Origin: Gymnogyps californianus | Lineage: Eukaryota > Chordata > Aves > Accipitriformes > Cathartidae | Direction: 5' to 3' | DNA: 64,000 nucleotides | Assembly: GCF_018139145.2 (NCBI RefSeq) | Contig: NW_026114290.1 | Location: 310,001 to 374,000 of the forward strand | Shown: in pieces, positions 11,301 to 32,011 of the stretch | Layout: each line of letters begins with the position of its first letter | Position numbering within the stretch: position 1 is the first letter of the stretch | Position numbers and translations under genes: made by a program | The notes under the pieces: model-generated | What the model saw: only the letters and a program-made list of their open reading frames with translations | What the model was told of the DNA's origin: nothing | Databases searched by the model: none

Positions 11301-11368
11301 AGTCGTTTCTCACCTCGCAGATACCTGCGCTGCCTCCCGTTCAGGGAGCTCGAACACCTTCCTCCCAT
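2394..11368 (-). CDS. NIBAN3: NIBAN3 (FAM129C), Niban apoptosis regulator 3
   Basis: Niban-family protein; the family has an N-terminal PH domain and the NIBAN3 paralogue is best known from B cells. Coding exons, 5' to 3' on the minus strand: 11368-11314, 10434-10304, 9812-9681, 9312-9198, 8124-7975, 7675-7560, 7477-7373, 6895-6742, 6394-6207, 5814-5656, 5385-5269, 5086-4979, 4322-4211, 2497-2394. They sum to 1746 nt, or 581 residues. Human-like landmarks include MGGRCSSSL (start), SWQENYFLLLGDFTLQWF (PH strand region, ~residue 85), HPFRRHFCFCAG (~165), FLEAVRFYRQERGRYG (~210), KKIRPDLDQM (~295), ERFGFRGVTSLVLGAQNL and WLVRIFLPFLLKQLESGCK (~490). MGxxxS at the start suggests N-myristoylation, and Cys5 could be palmitoylated. 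The protein stops soon after the SHNLCGES motif and is about 115 residues shorter than human NIBAN3. The donors of exons 6 (GTCGGT) and 8 (GTTGGG) are weak but phase-consistent. Confidence 0.93.
2560..3600. repeat. A/T-rich minisatellite in NIBAN3 last intron, 52-bp higher-order repeat
   Basis: About 1.04 kb of tandem units of ~30 bp of the type TACCTTCAAAATTTCACTTT plus CAAGTATT. In the right half the units are organised in a 52-bp higher-order period: AATGTTACTTTCAAGTATTT recurs at 3301, 3353 and 3405. The array occupies most of the 1.7-kb final intron of NIBAN3 (2498-4210). It has few stop codons in some frames, so it gives long spurious reading frames. Confidence 0.92.
3601..4210 (-). other. 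Rest of NIBAN3 last intron
   Basis: GC-rich unique sequence with a 17-A run near 4065-4081. A minus-strand stretch at 3650-3800 is open but shows no similarity to Niban proteins and no matching phase. I do not call an exon here. Confidence 0.4.
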
Positions 11369-13746
11369 CTTCGGCCTCAGCGCGCTCGCTGCCGGCCGGG
11401 CTCCGAGGGGACGTGCCACATGCCGGCTTCCAGCTCCTCCGCCCCGGCAGAGCTTTTCCGTCTCTCGCTCCCCTCCAGATCAGCGGCTTATAACTATTCA
11501 AATAAAGTCTGATAGCAGCCCCCCCCTCCCCGCTCACAGCGGAAGCTTTAAAGGGGCAGCGGCACCGCTGCCGCTTCCCACCCCGTTCTACCGGTTTCAC
11601 CCCAAGTTTCGTACGCTAAAAACGGCACCGATTTGGTTTCCGATTTGGGTTTTGAGACCGGGTGAATTTGCGCTCGGCCGCGTCGTGGCTCAGAGGGGTC
11701 CTGCTTTCGCAGCGGGACGGCCCTAGCTGTCTCTCCGCTCGCCCACACGTGCTGTTTCCATCCCAGAAATAATTGCTGCTTACCGTTAATTAACACAGAA
11801 CTATTCAAGACGAGGCTGCGCGCCCCGGAATTTAAATTTAGGACGCTGAAGCGGTTCAGGCTGTAAATTTACACGACGCTCGGAAAGGCACAACCGGATT
11901 TATCCAAATTTGCTCTCAGTACACCGCGCTCTGCCCACCTCGTCCCCCTCTCGGCTACCGCCAGCCCAGGAGAGCCCACCACAGGGCTGAGGAATTCAGG
12001 AACGACGCAGAAGCGACCGAGTGGGATACAGCAAGGGGATTTTTCGGAGTTATTTCCCAATCTGAGAGCGCATCACGGAAACGCTCGCTGCCGTACTCCG
12101 CACCTGCTCTCGCTTCCCTAACCAAGCTGAACGAAATCTGCCATTTTTACCGTTACGCAACCGGCGGTTTTTGATACCCTTCACGCCCGGTGGGATGTGC
12201 AGGAAGAGGAAACCCTGAGCAGAAATACCCAGCACTTGCATCAGACCCCCCAAAAAAGCCCAAATACTTTTAAGACAAGGGGGGATAGTTTAGAAAAAGC
12301 CATAAAGCCGGATGGAAAAAGGTTTCGGAATCACTACAGGGATAACACGGCGCTGCTGCGCAAGAGAAGGTTGCCACAGACACGGCACCGTGGACCGGAC
12401 GCATGAAAATCTACCGCTGCGCGTCGCAAAACCATCTCATTCAAATTTGCGTCGTTCGTCAGGTCCAAGAACGGGGAATCGTGTTATTTTAAACATTACT
12501 TTAAATTTGCGTTAGATTTTTAGTTTCCAAGCCTTGCCCGCGTGCATCTGCTTTGCCGGTTTACTTCACATTTTTAAGATGCGGAGCTCGGCTATCGGGC
12601 AGATACAAACGTGATTTTCATTACCTTCACATTTAACTCACAAATCCTGACACTTTCTGTCTATATCTCCTCAAAAGCGATTTCGGAGATACCGAGAACA
12701 GCCGCTAACCAGTCCTGCTCCGCAGCTCCCACCGGAATCTATACGTACCCCCCGGAAGGCCGCGCTAGAGACGATTACGGACGGCAGGGACAAACCAGAA
12801 CCCCGGGTCCTTCGCCGACGAAGGCCGAATCGCTCGTGCTCCGGTAGCCGTTGACTCCGCGGCTCTGAAAGATGCCGTCGAGAGCGACGGCTGCGCCCTG
12901 CACCGCAGGTTCGGGCTTTTCTGCTCCAAGTCCTGTCCAGCTTCTTTGTAACGTATCCGTAAATATCCACATCCAGCCCAGGAACCTCAATTCTGGGATT
13001 TTTTTCCCCAAATCTGGCAGGGAAGCGCTGCGGTTCCAAGAGCATAAAAGTCACCTGCCTTTTCTGACTCAGCTTGTCCGTACAGGAACGCCGTCCCCGC
13101 TGCACCAGCAGATTGTCGGACACCGTGCGATCTCAAAGCATTCTCCGCTACTGAAAGCGAAAACCTTACCGCTACGCGCGCAGGAACGCGAAAAAACAGG
13201 CCGGAAGGAGCCACCGACGCTGAGGTTTAGGCAAGAACTAAAGCACGGTTAAAGTCAAGATTAACAAAGACAAATCCAACAAAGCAGCGAGGGAAACCGA
13301 GCGCTACCCTACAGCCAGAGCTGCTCCAGACAAGCGTCCGTCCGTCCTCACATCGCCGACACCCCGAACCCCGCGCCCGCTCCTCGAGTCCCCCTTTACG
13401 GAAGAGCGCGGCCAGGTGGAAAAAGAACCAGGAGCAGAAGAGCCGAAATCCGTCCGTTTAATATCGCGCACCCCTTTCACGTCACAACGACCGAAACGAA
13501 CCGCGCGAACGCCGTCACTGGGCGCGATTCCAACCTGGCGCCCGGCCCCCGCCGAACCGAAGGAATTATTACGTGGAAATTCGTGCTCGGCAAAGCACCG
13601 TTTGGTCCAGAAAAAGGGAAAAAAATACAAAAACCCGTGTTTTGTGCCACAACCGAGCGCTACGATCAAACGTGGTGTTCTTCACCTGGAATGTCACGCA
13701 GCCGGTGCTGCGGTTACCGTCAGCCGAGCCTGGCCGGCAGTCGGCT
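11369..13746. other. Intergenic: NIBAN3 promoter side / PGLS 3' side
   Basis: The 2.4-kb spacer between the NIBAN3 start codon and the PGLS stop codon; both genes are on the minus strand. It should hold the NIBAN3 promoter and 5' UTR and the PGLS 3' UTR. A minus-strand ATTAAA at 13462-13457, about 285 nt past the PGLS stop, is a possible poly(A) signal. No further exon, RNA gene or mobile element is recognisable. CpG content stays high throughout. Confidence 0.5.
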
Positions 13747-15262
13747 CTACAAGACGGAATGTTTCTCGACGGGGACGGTCAGCTCCTTGGCCGCCGACGC
13801 GTCCAGGAACCAGCGCAGCTGCCCGGAGCGGGGCCGGACGCGAGCGGCGGGAAGGGGGTTTTCCTCGTCGCCTTCCAAAACGCGCTGTTGGGAGAGAGGG
13901 AACGGTGCCTCAGCCCAGCGCTCGGCGAAAGGGAACCACAAACCGCACCTAAAACGCTTCGGCGGTTGACTGAAGCCTCTCGATCGCTCGCTCCCCCCAG
14001 ACGCCTTGGATTCTCGTTAAGAAGATGAACGGTTTGGGTCCAAACCTTTAAAACGGCAGCTTTGCCTTCCCCCGTCGCCACGAACACAACCATCCGCGCC
14101 GCGTTCAGCACGGGCAGGGTTAACGTTATTCGCTCCGGCGGCGGCTTCGGAGAGTCGGTAATAGCAGCAACTATTTTCTCTTTCTCCTATCAGAGCGAAA
14201 AAAAACCATGAAAAGAAGAGAAAAAGAAAAAACAAAGCCCGAAGCAGGGGAGCAATCCAGGCTCTGACCGTAAACGGGGCGAGCGACAGCTGCTGAGGGC
14301 GACCGAGGGTCCTCAGCCCTTCCGCATCCCCACCCAAGCCAAGAGCTCCTTTTTTGTTGCCCCCTCAAGCTCCCAAAATCAGGAAAAATTTAAAAGAAGA
14401 AAGCAGGAGGAGAAGTCAACCCCAACAGCTTTTTTTCTCCCCACGGCAGCTTTTCTCTCTCCTCTTTAAACTACGACAGCCCCAAATCAGGAACTGCCGC
14501 ACGGACGCTATTTGCCAGCTACCGATGAAAACACGGGGGTAACGGCATCCCCACGGACACTCGTGGGATCAAAGGCCAGCGGCCGAGCTCACCTGGAGCA
14601 GGGGGTGGCCGGGGAAGAGGGAGCAAGTGTGTCCGTCCGGCCCGACCCCCAGCACCAGCAAGTCGAAAACGGGCACGTCCTCGCCCGGGAAAGCCTGCGG
14701 AGAGAACGGGAGATGGAGCCGGGGCAGGAACACGTTCTCCCGCGGACCCCCAGCTCCCCCCCCCCCTCCAGGGCCGGTACCTGGCGGAGCTGCGCGGTGT
14801 AGTCATCGGCGGCGGCGGCGGGGGGCAGCCCGGGGGTGAGGGCCAGCACCCGCGGCCCGGGGCCGGGCAGCCGCGGCAGCAGCTGGGCCTGCGGAGAACG
14901 GGGCGGGGGGGGAAGGCAGGCAGGCAGGTCAGGAGCGGCCCGGGCACGGCGGCAGGGCTCCGCCGCCCCGGCCCCGCTCACCTTGTAGGCCCCGGCGGTG
15001 CTCTCCGGGTGCTCGGGCGGCACCAGCCGCTCGTCGCAGAAAGCCACCAGCCAACTGGCCGGCGCGGCGGGGCCTTGGGAGGCGACGGCGGGGGTAAGTC
15101 CCGGGCGAGGATCCCCACTAAGCTCCCTCCCGAGAGACCCAACGAGAAGCGCCCGCCGCCGGCCGTCGCCGCCGCCCGCTCCGCCACCAGCTGCGCCAGG
15201 GCCGGGCCCAGCTCCTGCGGCGAGGGAAACACCGAGACGCGGCGGGACGCGGGGTCGGCCAT
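13747..15262 (-). CDS. PGLS: PGLS, 6-phosphogluconolactonase
   Basis: Hydrolyses 6-phosphogluconolactone to 6-phosphogluconate, the second step of the oxidative pentose phosphate pathway, in the cytosol. Exons on the minus strand: 15262-14982, 14888-14781, 14694-14593, 14186-14046, 13884-13747. Family motifs are clear: [55 protein letters not shown] (catalytic loop), [32 protein letters not shown], and the C-terminus VPVEKHSVL, against human EKHSTL. Exon 1 is 281 nt although both its ends are in phase 0. The frame before 15090 and the frame after it both match human PGLS, so one base is missing from the G run at 15090-15094 (C run on the coding strand). With 282 nt the product is 256 residues (human 258). 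An assembly indel is more likely than a real frameshift, because all other exons are intact. Confidence 0.96.
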
Positions 15263-15310
15263 GGCGGCGGTGGTGGTGGCGGAAGCGGCGCGGCGGAAGT
15301 GACGCGCCTT
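15263..15310 (-). promoter_or_regulatory. PGLS core promoter with ETS/CRE-like site
   Basis: CGGAAGTGACG at 15294-15304 combines an ETS core (GGAA) with a TGACG half-site 32-42 bp upstream of the PGLS ATG, in a CpG-rich TATA-less setting. This arrangement is typical of housekeeping promoters. Function is inferred from the motif only. Confidence 0.45.
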
Positions 15311-16028
15311 GCGCGCCGCGCTGTTGCCTAGCAACCCGCCGCCTAGGCCTCCCCGCGGCCTAGGCCTCTCTCCAGACCCCGGCCTCGCGTCCCGGCGCAG
15401 GCGGAAAAAGGGAGGCGGAGGCGGGCTGAGCTCGGACAGCTTTACCCCGTTACTCGCTGTTCCACGATCCAAGCACAAACCCCCAGCCGGGCTCCGTAAG
15501 GCCTCAGGCACCAGCCACCACCACCACCAGTGGGAGGGTAAACCCCAAAGCCGCTCCCCTCCACCACAGCACCCATCAAAGTCTTTTTTTTTTTTTTTTT
15601 TTTTTTTTAATGTCCTCACATCCCCAGCCCTAAGGGCACGGCCCGGGGTAGTTAAAACGTGAATTAACGCAAGTGAGGTTAAAAATCATCTAAATCAGTT
15701 AAGTTCGGAGAGGGAGCAGAAAGAAGCTCCCCCACAGGGCACAGGTAGCTCCGTAAATAAATATGGCCATCGAACTCCTCCCTAAGCGGGTAGTGGTTAC
15801 AAAAATACTCTCTGTCTAGAGGCGTAAGGGCAGGTTAATGGGATGTCAGCGCTCAGGGAGGGAGCGGGCGACGGGTTAATGTGCTTCAGGGCAGGGAGCC
15901 GCCGCGCCAGGCGCTTCCCTGCTGGCGATTCACTGAGCGAGGACCTGGCAGGAACCCGTGGCTTCCCGCCAGCGTCACGTCCCTCCGACTAGTCATCGTT
16001 TTCCTCGAAAAGGCTGAATCCGACTAGA
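15311..16028. other. Intergenic: PGLS upstream / SLC27A1 3' UTR
   Basis: The part next to PGLS (to ~15450) is CpG-rich and carries two GCCTAGGCCT palindromes at about 15341-15367. A 25-base T run lies at 15584-15608. On the minus strand this reads ATTAAA followed by a long A run and could mark the SLC27A1 3' end about 420 nt past its stop. A retrocopy tail or simple repeat is equally possible. The rest (15610-16028) is probably SLC27A1 3' UTR. Confidence 0.4.
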
Positions 16029-26246
<10,218 letters not shown>

Positions 26247-26423
26247 GCTACGGAGGGAAGGGGCAGGGGTCAGGGCTCCGGGGGCCGGGCCGGGCCTCCC
26301 CCCGCCGCCGGGCCTCCCCCCGCCCCGGCCCCGTTACCTGAGCGGCGCCGGCAGCTCCCGCACCCGCTCCCGCCTCAGCCGCCGCCGCCGCCTCAGGTTC
26401 AGCCCCGCCCCGGACACGGACAT
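26247..26423 (-). other. SLC27A1: SLC27A1 upstream exon: 5' UTR or alternative N-terminal coding exon
   Basis: The SLC27A1 ATG exon begins at 26247 just after a TAG acceptor, so an upstream exon is needed. A good donor (CTCAG followed by GTAACGG) ends such an exon at 26338. From an ATG at 26423 the reading frame stays open for 86 nt, and after splicing to 26247 it is in frame with the normal start, adding 29 residues that include the Arg-rich LNLRRRRRLRRERVREL. It may be a 5' UTR that is open by chance because it is GC-rich. Confidence 0.55.
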
Positions 26424-26466
26424 GACCACCCCCCGAGAGGCGGGACGGTGGGAAACGCGAGATCCT

Positions 26467-26501
26467 ATTGGCCGAGGGCGCGGCTGCCGACCTCGGATTG
26501 G
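26467..26501 (-). promoter_or_regulatory. Paired CCAAT boxes upstream of SLC27A1
   Basis: Two ATTGG pentamers on the + strand (26467-26471 and 26497-26501) read CCAAT on the minus strand. They are 30 bp apart, a spacing common in NF-Y-driven promoters, and lie 44-78 bp upstream of the ATG-containing first exon. No TATA box is visible. Confidence 0.5.
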
Positions 26502-26699
26502 GCGAGGCGGAGCGGTGTAGGAAACGCCCGCGAGGCGTCACTACGTCGCCGCGCCCCGCCCGGTGCCGGTACCGGTGCCGCCCCGACCGGGCGCTGCGCG
26601 GGAGGGACGGTCCTGCCCCGGGACTGATAGAACCGGGGGAGGTCGGGGGGGTCTCTGCCCGCCCGGGGCTTAACGGGCGGTTTGGGAAACCATCGTTCG

Positions 26700-27005
26700 T
26701 GTCCGTACCGGCACCGCGTGGAACCCGCACGCCCGGGATCCGCACACTCGCGACCGGCACTGCCCACGTTTCCAAGGCCCGGGACACGCACGCCCGGGAC
26801 CGGCAGTGTCCAGGTTCCCACGGCCCAGAACGCGCACACCCGGGGTCCCCCGGCCCGGACTGGCACTGCCCGGGACACGCACGCCCGGTTTCCCACGGCC
26901 CGGGACCGGCACTGCACAGATCCCGCACACTCGAGACCCCACGGCCCCGCGACTGGCACCGCCCGGGACCCCACGGCCCCCGCGCACCCGGGACCGGCAC
27001 CACCT
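26700..27005. repeat. GC-rich minisatellite in the SLC27A1-NXNL1 intergenic region
   Basis: About 300 bp of degenerate tandem units built from CGCACGCCCGGGACCGGCAC and CCCACGGCCC blocks, repeated roughly every 45-60 bp with many CpGs. It sits between the two divergent genes. Confidence 0.8.
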
Positions 27006-27030
27006 CCCAGGCGCTGACCTCTCCGTTTAA

Positions 27031-27075
27031 GCCGATTACCGGCTGCTCTGGAGAATCCGGGATCATTAATAGCCG
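27031..27075 (+). promoter_or_regulatory. Possible homeobox/CRX-like sites upstream of NXNL1
   Basis: CCGATTACC at about 27032 (TAATC core on the other strand) and CATTAATAG at about 27064 lie 130-175 bp upstream of the NXNL1 ATG. TAATC is the core recognised by the photoreceptor factor CRX/OTX2, fitting a photoreceptor gene. This is inferred from short motifs only. Confidence 0.3.
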
Positions 27076-27203
27076 GGATCAGCGGCGGGGCCGGGGAGCT
27101 GGGGGGGATCCGGGGGGGCTCCGCACCCCTTCCCACCGCCCAGCACTCACCGTGAACCACGGGGGTCCGTCTATCCCGCCGGATCGGTCGGCCTCGTCCA
27201 CCC

Positions 27204-28603
27204 ATGGCCGCCCTCTTCACCGGGAAGATCCTGACGGCCAACCGGGAGCGGGACGAAGTGGAGACGGAGCGGGAGCTGGGCCAGGCACTGGAGAACAAGG
27301 TGCTGCTGCTCTACTTCGGATCCGGGCAGTGCCGGCGGTGCCGACAGTTCTCCCCGCTCCTCAAGGATTTCTTCCTTCGGCTGACCGACGAGTTTTACGT
27401 GGAACGAGCTTCGCAGCTGGTCCTGGTGTACGTGTCCCGGGACGAGACGGAGGAGCAGCAGAGCGCTTTCCTGAGGACCATGCCGAAACGTTGGCTGGCC
27501 GTACCCTTCGGGGACGCCTTCAAAAGGTACACCCCCGGTGAAGTAGCGAGGAAGACCCCGGCGCGCGGCAAAGGGCCCCTCCGAGCAGCCCCTGGCTGTA
27601 TTTCCAGATATTTAGACTCTTTTTCCAGATGTTTTCCCTCATATTCGGTCCCCACGGGAGCGGTCAGCGTGGTGCATTAATGGAAAAAACGGTAAACCTC
27701 TTTGGCTGCACCTATTTATAAAGCAAAAATATTTCCTCTTCCTTCCATCTCGCTTTTTGCTGATATATTTGTATTCCCATTTTATAACGCACTATTTATA
27801 ACTCTTAAAGACGCATCAGCCGGCCCTCCAGGCAGAACACGTAGCGTGAAAGATGGATGCAGCCAGCCAGATTGGAAGCACTCACACATTTACCGTAACC
27901 TCATTAGCGGCACAACGAGCTGCAATTAATAACCGAGAATTATTCCCAGCTCCTTTCGAGGGCATAACTGGAGGACGTTAAAAGTTTAAGCGTCCTGCTG
28001 CCGTTTAACCGTGTAAAACAGGTCCCAGCAGCCGTCCCGCATCTCCCATAGCCTCGGGAGCTGACGCCCAAATCCCCTTCCCCTTTCACCGGCCCCACAG
28101 AGATCCGCATCAGGCTCTAATCACCAGCAACGGACAAACGAGCAGGTTATGTTCAGCAAATAGGCTCCGAGTAACTACGTCTGCACCGGGACAGCCGCCG
28201 GAATCCTACCGGATGGTGAGGATGAGGAGCGGCGAGGACGATGAGTGGCGAGGACCCTTACACCCTTCCCGATTTGAGGTTTCTTCCCCCTTTGCCTTGC
28301 AGGGAGCTGGAGCTGCGGTTTGCCGTGTCCGAGGTGCCCGCGGTGGTGGTGCTGAAGCCGAACGGGGAGGTAATCGTTGGGAACGCCGTGGAAGAGATCC
28401 GGCGCGTGGGCCCTGCTTGCTTCCGAAACTGGCAGGAGGCTGCCGAGCTGGTAGACCGAAATTTTCTCTTGGCAGAGGATTTTGACGACTGGACCAGGAG
28501 AAGCATCACCGATCCCATCCGTCGCCTCAAGTACAAGCTGGACAAGAAGAAGATGGAGGTGAAGAACATGGAAAAGAAAGAGGAAGGTGAGGAGTCGTCT
28601 TAG
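27204..28603 (+). CDS. NXNL1: NXNL1, nucleoredoxin-like 1 (rod-derived cone viability factor)
   Basis: Thioredoxin-like protein made in photoreceptors; in mammals it supports cone survival. Two exons, 27204-27526 and 28303-28603, join in phase 2 to give 207 residues (human 212). The N-terminus MAALFTGKILTANRE, the block LKDFFLRLTDEFYVERASQL, VYVSRDETEEQQ, VPAVVVLKPNGEV and FRNWQEAAELVDRNF match human NXNL1 closely. The redox motif is CRRC (residues ~44-47), where human has CPQC, so both cysteines are kept. The C-terminal tail is Lys/Glu-rich. Reading through the intron gives 51 further codons to a stop at 27680, comparable to the mammalian intron-retained short form. The gene is divergent from SLC27A1, as in human. 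Confidence 0.95.
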
Positions 28604-31600
28604 GGGCCCAGGAGGTTGCGGCTGCGCCAGCTGACTTGGCCGGGGATGTCCCTCAGGTCGCTGTCCCTATCCGACGTCTCCGGAACAGCAACATCTATCT
28701 GTGTTGTAGAAATCCGCTAAAAATCACATTAGTTTTCCAAAAGGTGAATTGTTTTAAGGCAAACGTGCTCTACTCCCATGCACGGCTGCTCATACCTGGA
28801 AAACTGGTTAGCGTAACAAGGATATCCCGACCTTGACCGAATTACATTTCCTTTTTATCACCCTAGGACCTAGCGTAGTAAAAATCTCACCGGGACATCT
28901 TTGTCGTTTATTTATCAAAAAGGTTAGAAGAAAATTAACTGCTAGGAGACCGGCATTCCGTGAATGACTCACTAAACAGTTTTAATGGGAATTGCATTAA
29001 AAAAAAAACCCACAGCATGCCCAAGCGCTGCTATGAAGGTACGGAAAAGCTGTGGCAAACGGGAACAGAATCCCACAGATAAGCCCACGTAGCGTGTTTT
29101 TTTTTTAAGGAGACAGGCACCCACGTGCTAAGTGAGCAAGTCCTGAGAAATCTCCCATGTTGCTGCTCACGTTACGCTGCTGAAAATTTACGTTTCAGAC
29201 AAATCCTGCCGAGGAGCAGGTTGCTCCATGACCGGAATTACAACATGCAGCAGCTGCCCCGGTGACCTGCCTCTCCAAGCGTTAGCCGCCTCGGTTTTTC
29301 ATCTGCTAATCGCGGTTGCCATCTGCTGCTGCAGAGCGCCCAGCGCTGCAGACGGCAGCAATCCGCCGGGAAGCCAAGTCCCATCCCAGCTGGAAGATCT
29401 GCCTGTCCTAACCTACCGCAGCAGGCAGTGGATGGGAAACCTGCCAGGGCAGCGCACATCCTTAGCAAACATCACTCTGCTTCGTCCTTTCAAGTTCGAC
29501 AGATTTGTACGCAGCCGACTCTCTGAACGGCCGAGAGGGAGCACGCTCTGTAGCCAAAAATCTCGTTTACGGAGCCTGCAGGGAATCCTGCTGCGCGCAT
29601 TCCCCGCTTTCCGTAATCAAGGGGTCTGAAAAGCAGGAGAAGGGGGAAAAGGGCCACTAATTTGCTCGTTTCTGATCCCCTGTTCTCCACTACGTCACTG
29701 GGGAGGTGAGCAGAGGATCTACAAAAGCTTTGCTGGATCCATGAAGGATCTGGGAAGGAAAGCACATGCTGAAGACAGACAGAGAGGCCGTGCAAGGCCA
29801 GCCTGTTCAACTTGTTTTCTCACTTAATCCTCCCTCTCTTCACCCAGCAAGTCTGACAGGTAGCCGAGGGAAGGAGGAGAAGTCCTATAAAATAAATGGT
29901 TGGGAGGGACCCTGGTTAGGCACAACAAGAAGGGCGCTTCCGTCAGGATGCTCTATGGCGCACGGACGCTGCGTGAAAAGGCACAAATAAAACCCGAAAG
30001 CGCTTTCAGGTGACATACCTGCTGGAGGAGTGAAGCTGCGCTGGCCGATGGTCACTAAGGAAACAATATTCCATTTACCTCGGGCAACGTCCAGCAGTCA
30101 GTACGCCTGTATTTAAAAAAGAAGTTATAAATCACAAATTAGGAAGCTGGAGCAATGGGAGGGAGGCAAAGGGCAGCATTTTCACCTGTTATTAACTGGC
30201 GGTCAGGCGCTGCTTCTCCTCCCCACGGAACTTTGATGTCAATAAAAGGACACTCTCCACCTGAATTTATGTAAAGTTCAATAGTATTAAATGTGCACTT
30301 CTACCAGCCCTACCCGTTTTGTTTAACCATCGTGTTTTCCTCAGTTCAAAACCGAAAGTTGCCCTTTTCTTGGTTGTTGTGCAGAAGAACAACAGGCCGA
30401 GGAAGGGACACTGAGCAATAGTGAAAAGTGAATCTGCCAGCACAGGAAAGTGCTGCTGCGCCAACATCATCACCACCATAAAGAGAATCAAGTGCTTTAG
30501 TTCCTCTTCTTGACTTTCTGGTTATTTTTTTCCCCAGTAAAAGAAGCCATAGTGCTTATGAGCGTGCTCTAGACAAAAGCGTGAGATGGAGCCACTCTCA
30601 TAATAAAGCTTCACAATACGTGGGAAGCCCAGAAGACAAAATCGACAAGCTGCACGGTAGGCAGGATCACTGCAGATGGGAGAACGAGGGGAGGCAGCGG
30701 CGGCAGACGCCCTACCTAGGGAGCGAACGCAGTATTGCACTTCACGCTGGCTGTGAGGAGCAGAAAAATCCCACAAACAAACACAAACTTTATTTCTCCA
30801 TCTCAGGTTCCATCAGAGATGGAAATCCTCCCGACGGACGCATCGCACGGCGCTGTTAAGATGTTTAGCTCTGCTTTCATGCATGGGGCTTCTTATTTAT
30901 ATTTATAGGGGACAGAACAAAGGGCAGTTGCATGCTTAGGGCAGTATCTAAGCCCCCATTAGTGCAAATAATCAGTTTCTGATATATTTACTTTTTCAAA
31001 CATGCTACCTTACAGTTGCATAATTCTTGCTTGACCTTTTCCCTACATCACACAAGCTCCTTACGAAGGGCCTTGCTGTTCTGTAAAAATAAAATATCCT
31101 GATGCACGTGGAATCACAAAGAGGATTCACAAGTTTCAGACAGCACAGAGTTAATGAAAGCCGGGTAGGAGGATGGGTCTGATCCTCTAGATAGCCTGGG
31201 AAGTGAGTAATTTCACAACTCCCAAGAGGAATGTGGAAAATCCACACAGCCTGACACCTGTCTGAGGTTGCAGACTCATCCCACGCAGACTGCACGTAGC
31301 GTCGCTTCCCGCAGCAGAGGCACGGGGCAGCCCAGCGGAGATTCGGGAGCCCAACTGCACCGGGACACCGGCACCGGCTCGATTTTCTGGTTTCACCAGC
31401 AAATACCAAGATGCCGCCGTACTTCGGATAAACCGAGAGATTTCTCACGGGAGGTGATGGCTTTTTCCTCGTCTATGTTTTAGCCGAGGAAGGACAATGA
31501 AAGAGATGGAAGACATTCTCTACCGCTCGCCTAAACCAACATTTTTACTTGCAGATAATGTTATGGTAAATAAGAGAGACTGATATGGAAATGCAGCACT

Positions 31601-31990
31601 GTTGCACATGGATATTCGGGGCTTGGTTTTGATATCCAAGCCTTGCTAAGAAAAAGTTTCCTAAACTTGGGTTTCCATTTGCTGGAAAGGGTGTGAAGAA
31701 ACTTGATAATTAAAACTTGCTTCGGTCATTTCGCAGAAAACACTGGTTGCAACTCTACTGAATTAGAAAATGAATAAATGCTGAGACCATGAGAATCCAT
31801 CCCATACCCTCCTTTTTTTCTTTTTTTCCTGAGTGCTTTGTCTTGCGTCTCCAGTTGCTTTTGCAGAATGCTGCTTCTCCTCCTTTCAATGAGGGGGAGC
31901 CGTGCTCACGGCCCGCGGGAGCTTGGATGTGTGCACCCAAAAACATAGCCTGAGAAAAAGGCTCGCCCACCGGACTCGGGGAAAGCTCTG
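28604..31990. other. Intergenic NXNL1-GMIP
   Basis: 3.4 kb with lower GC than the left part of the window. It contains the NXNL1 3' UTR and the GMIP promoter. ATTAAA at 28996-29001 is a possible NXNL1 poly(A) signal; no AATAAA lies nearer to the stop. No exon, RNA gene or mobile element was recognised. Confidence 0.45.
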
Positions 31991-32011
31991 CAGCGGGTGC
32001 TCCGCTTCGCC

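Noticed and set aside
15060..15110. A tiny intron in PGLS exon 1 as explanation of the frame change
   Set aside because: There is no GT-AG pair on the coding strand between the two matching segments, and the amino-acid alignment is continuous, so one missing base is the better explanation.
26248..27541. Long open frames on both strands over the SLC27A1-NXNL1 intergenic region
   Set aside because: GC-rich minisatellite and CpG island lacking stop codons; Pro/Arg/Gly-rich with no homology. Only the NXNL1 exon frame is real.
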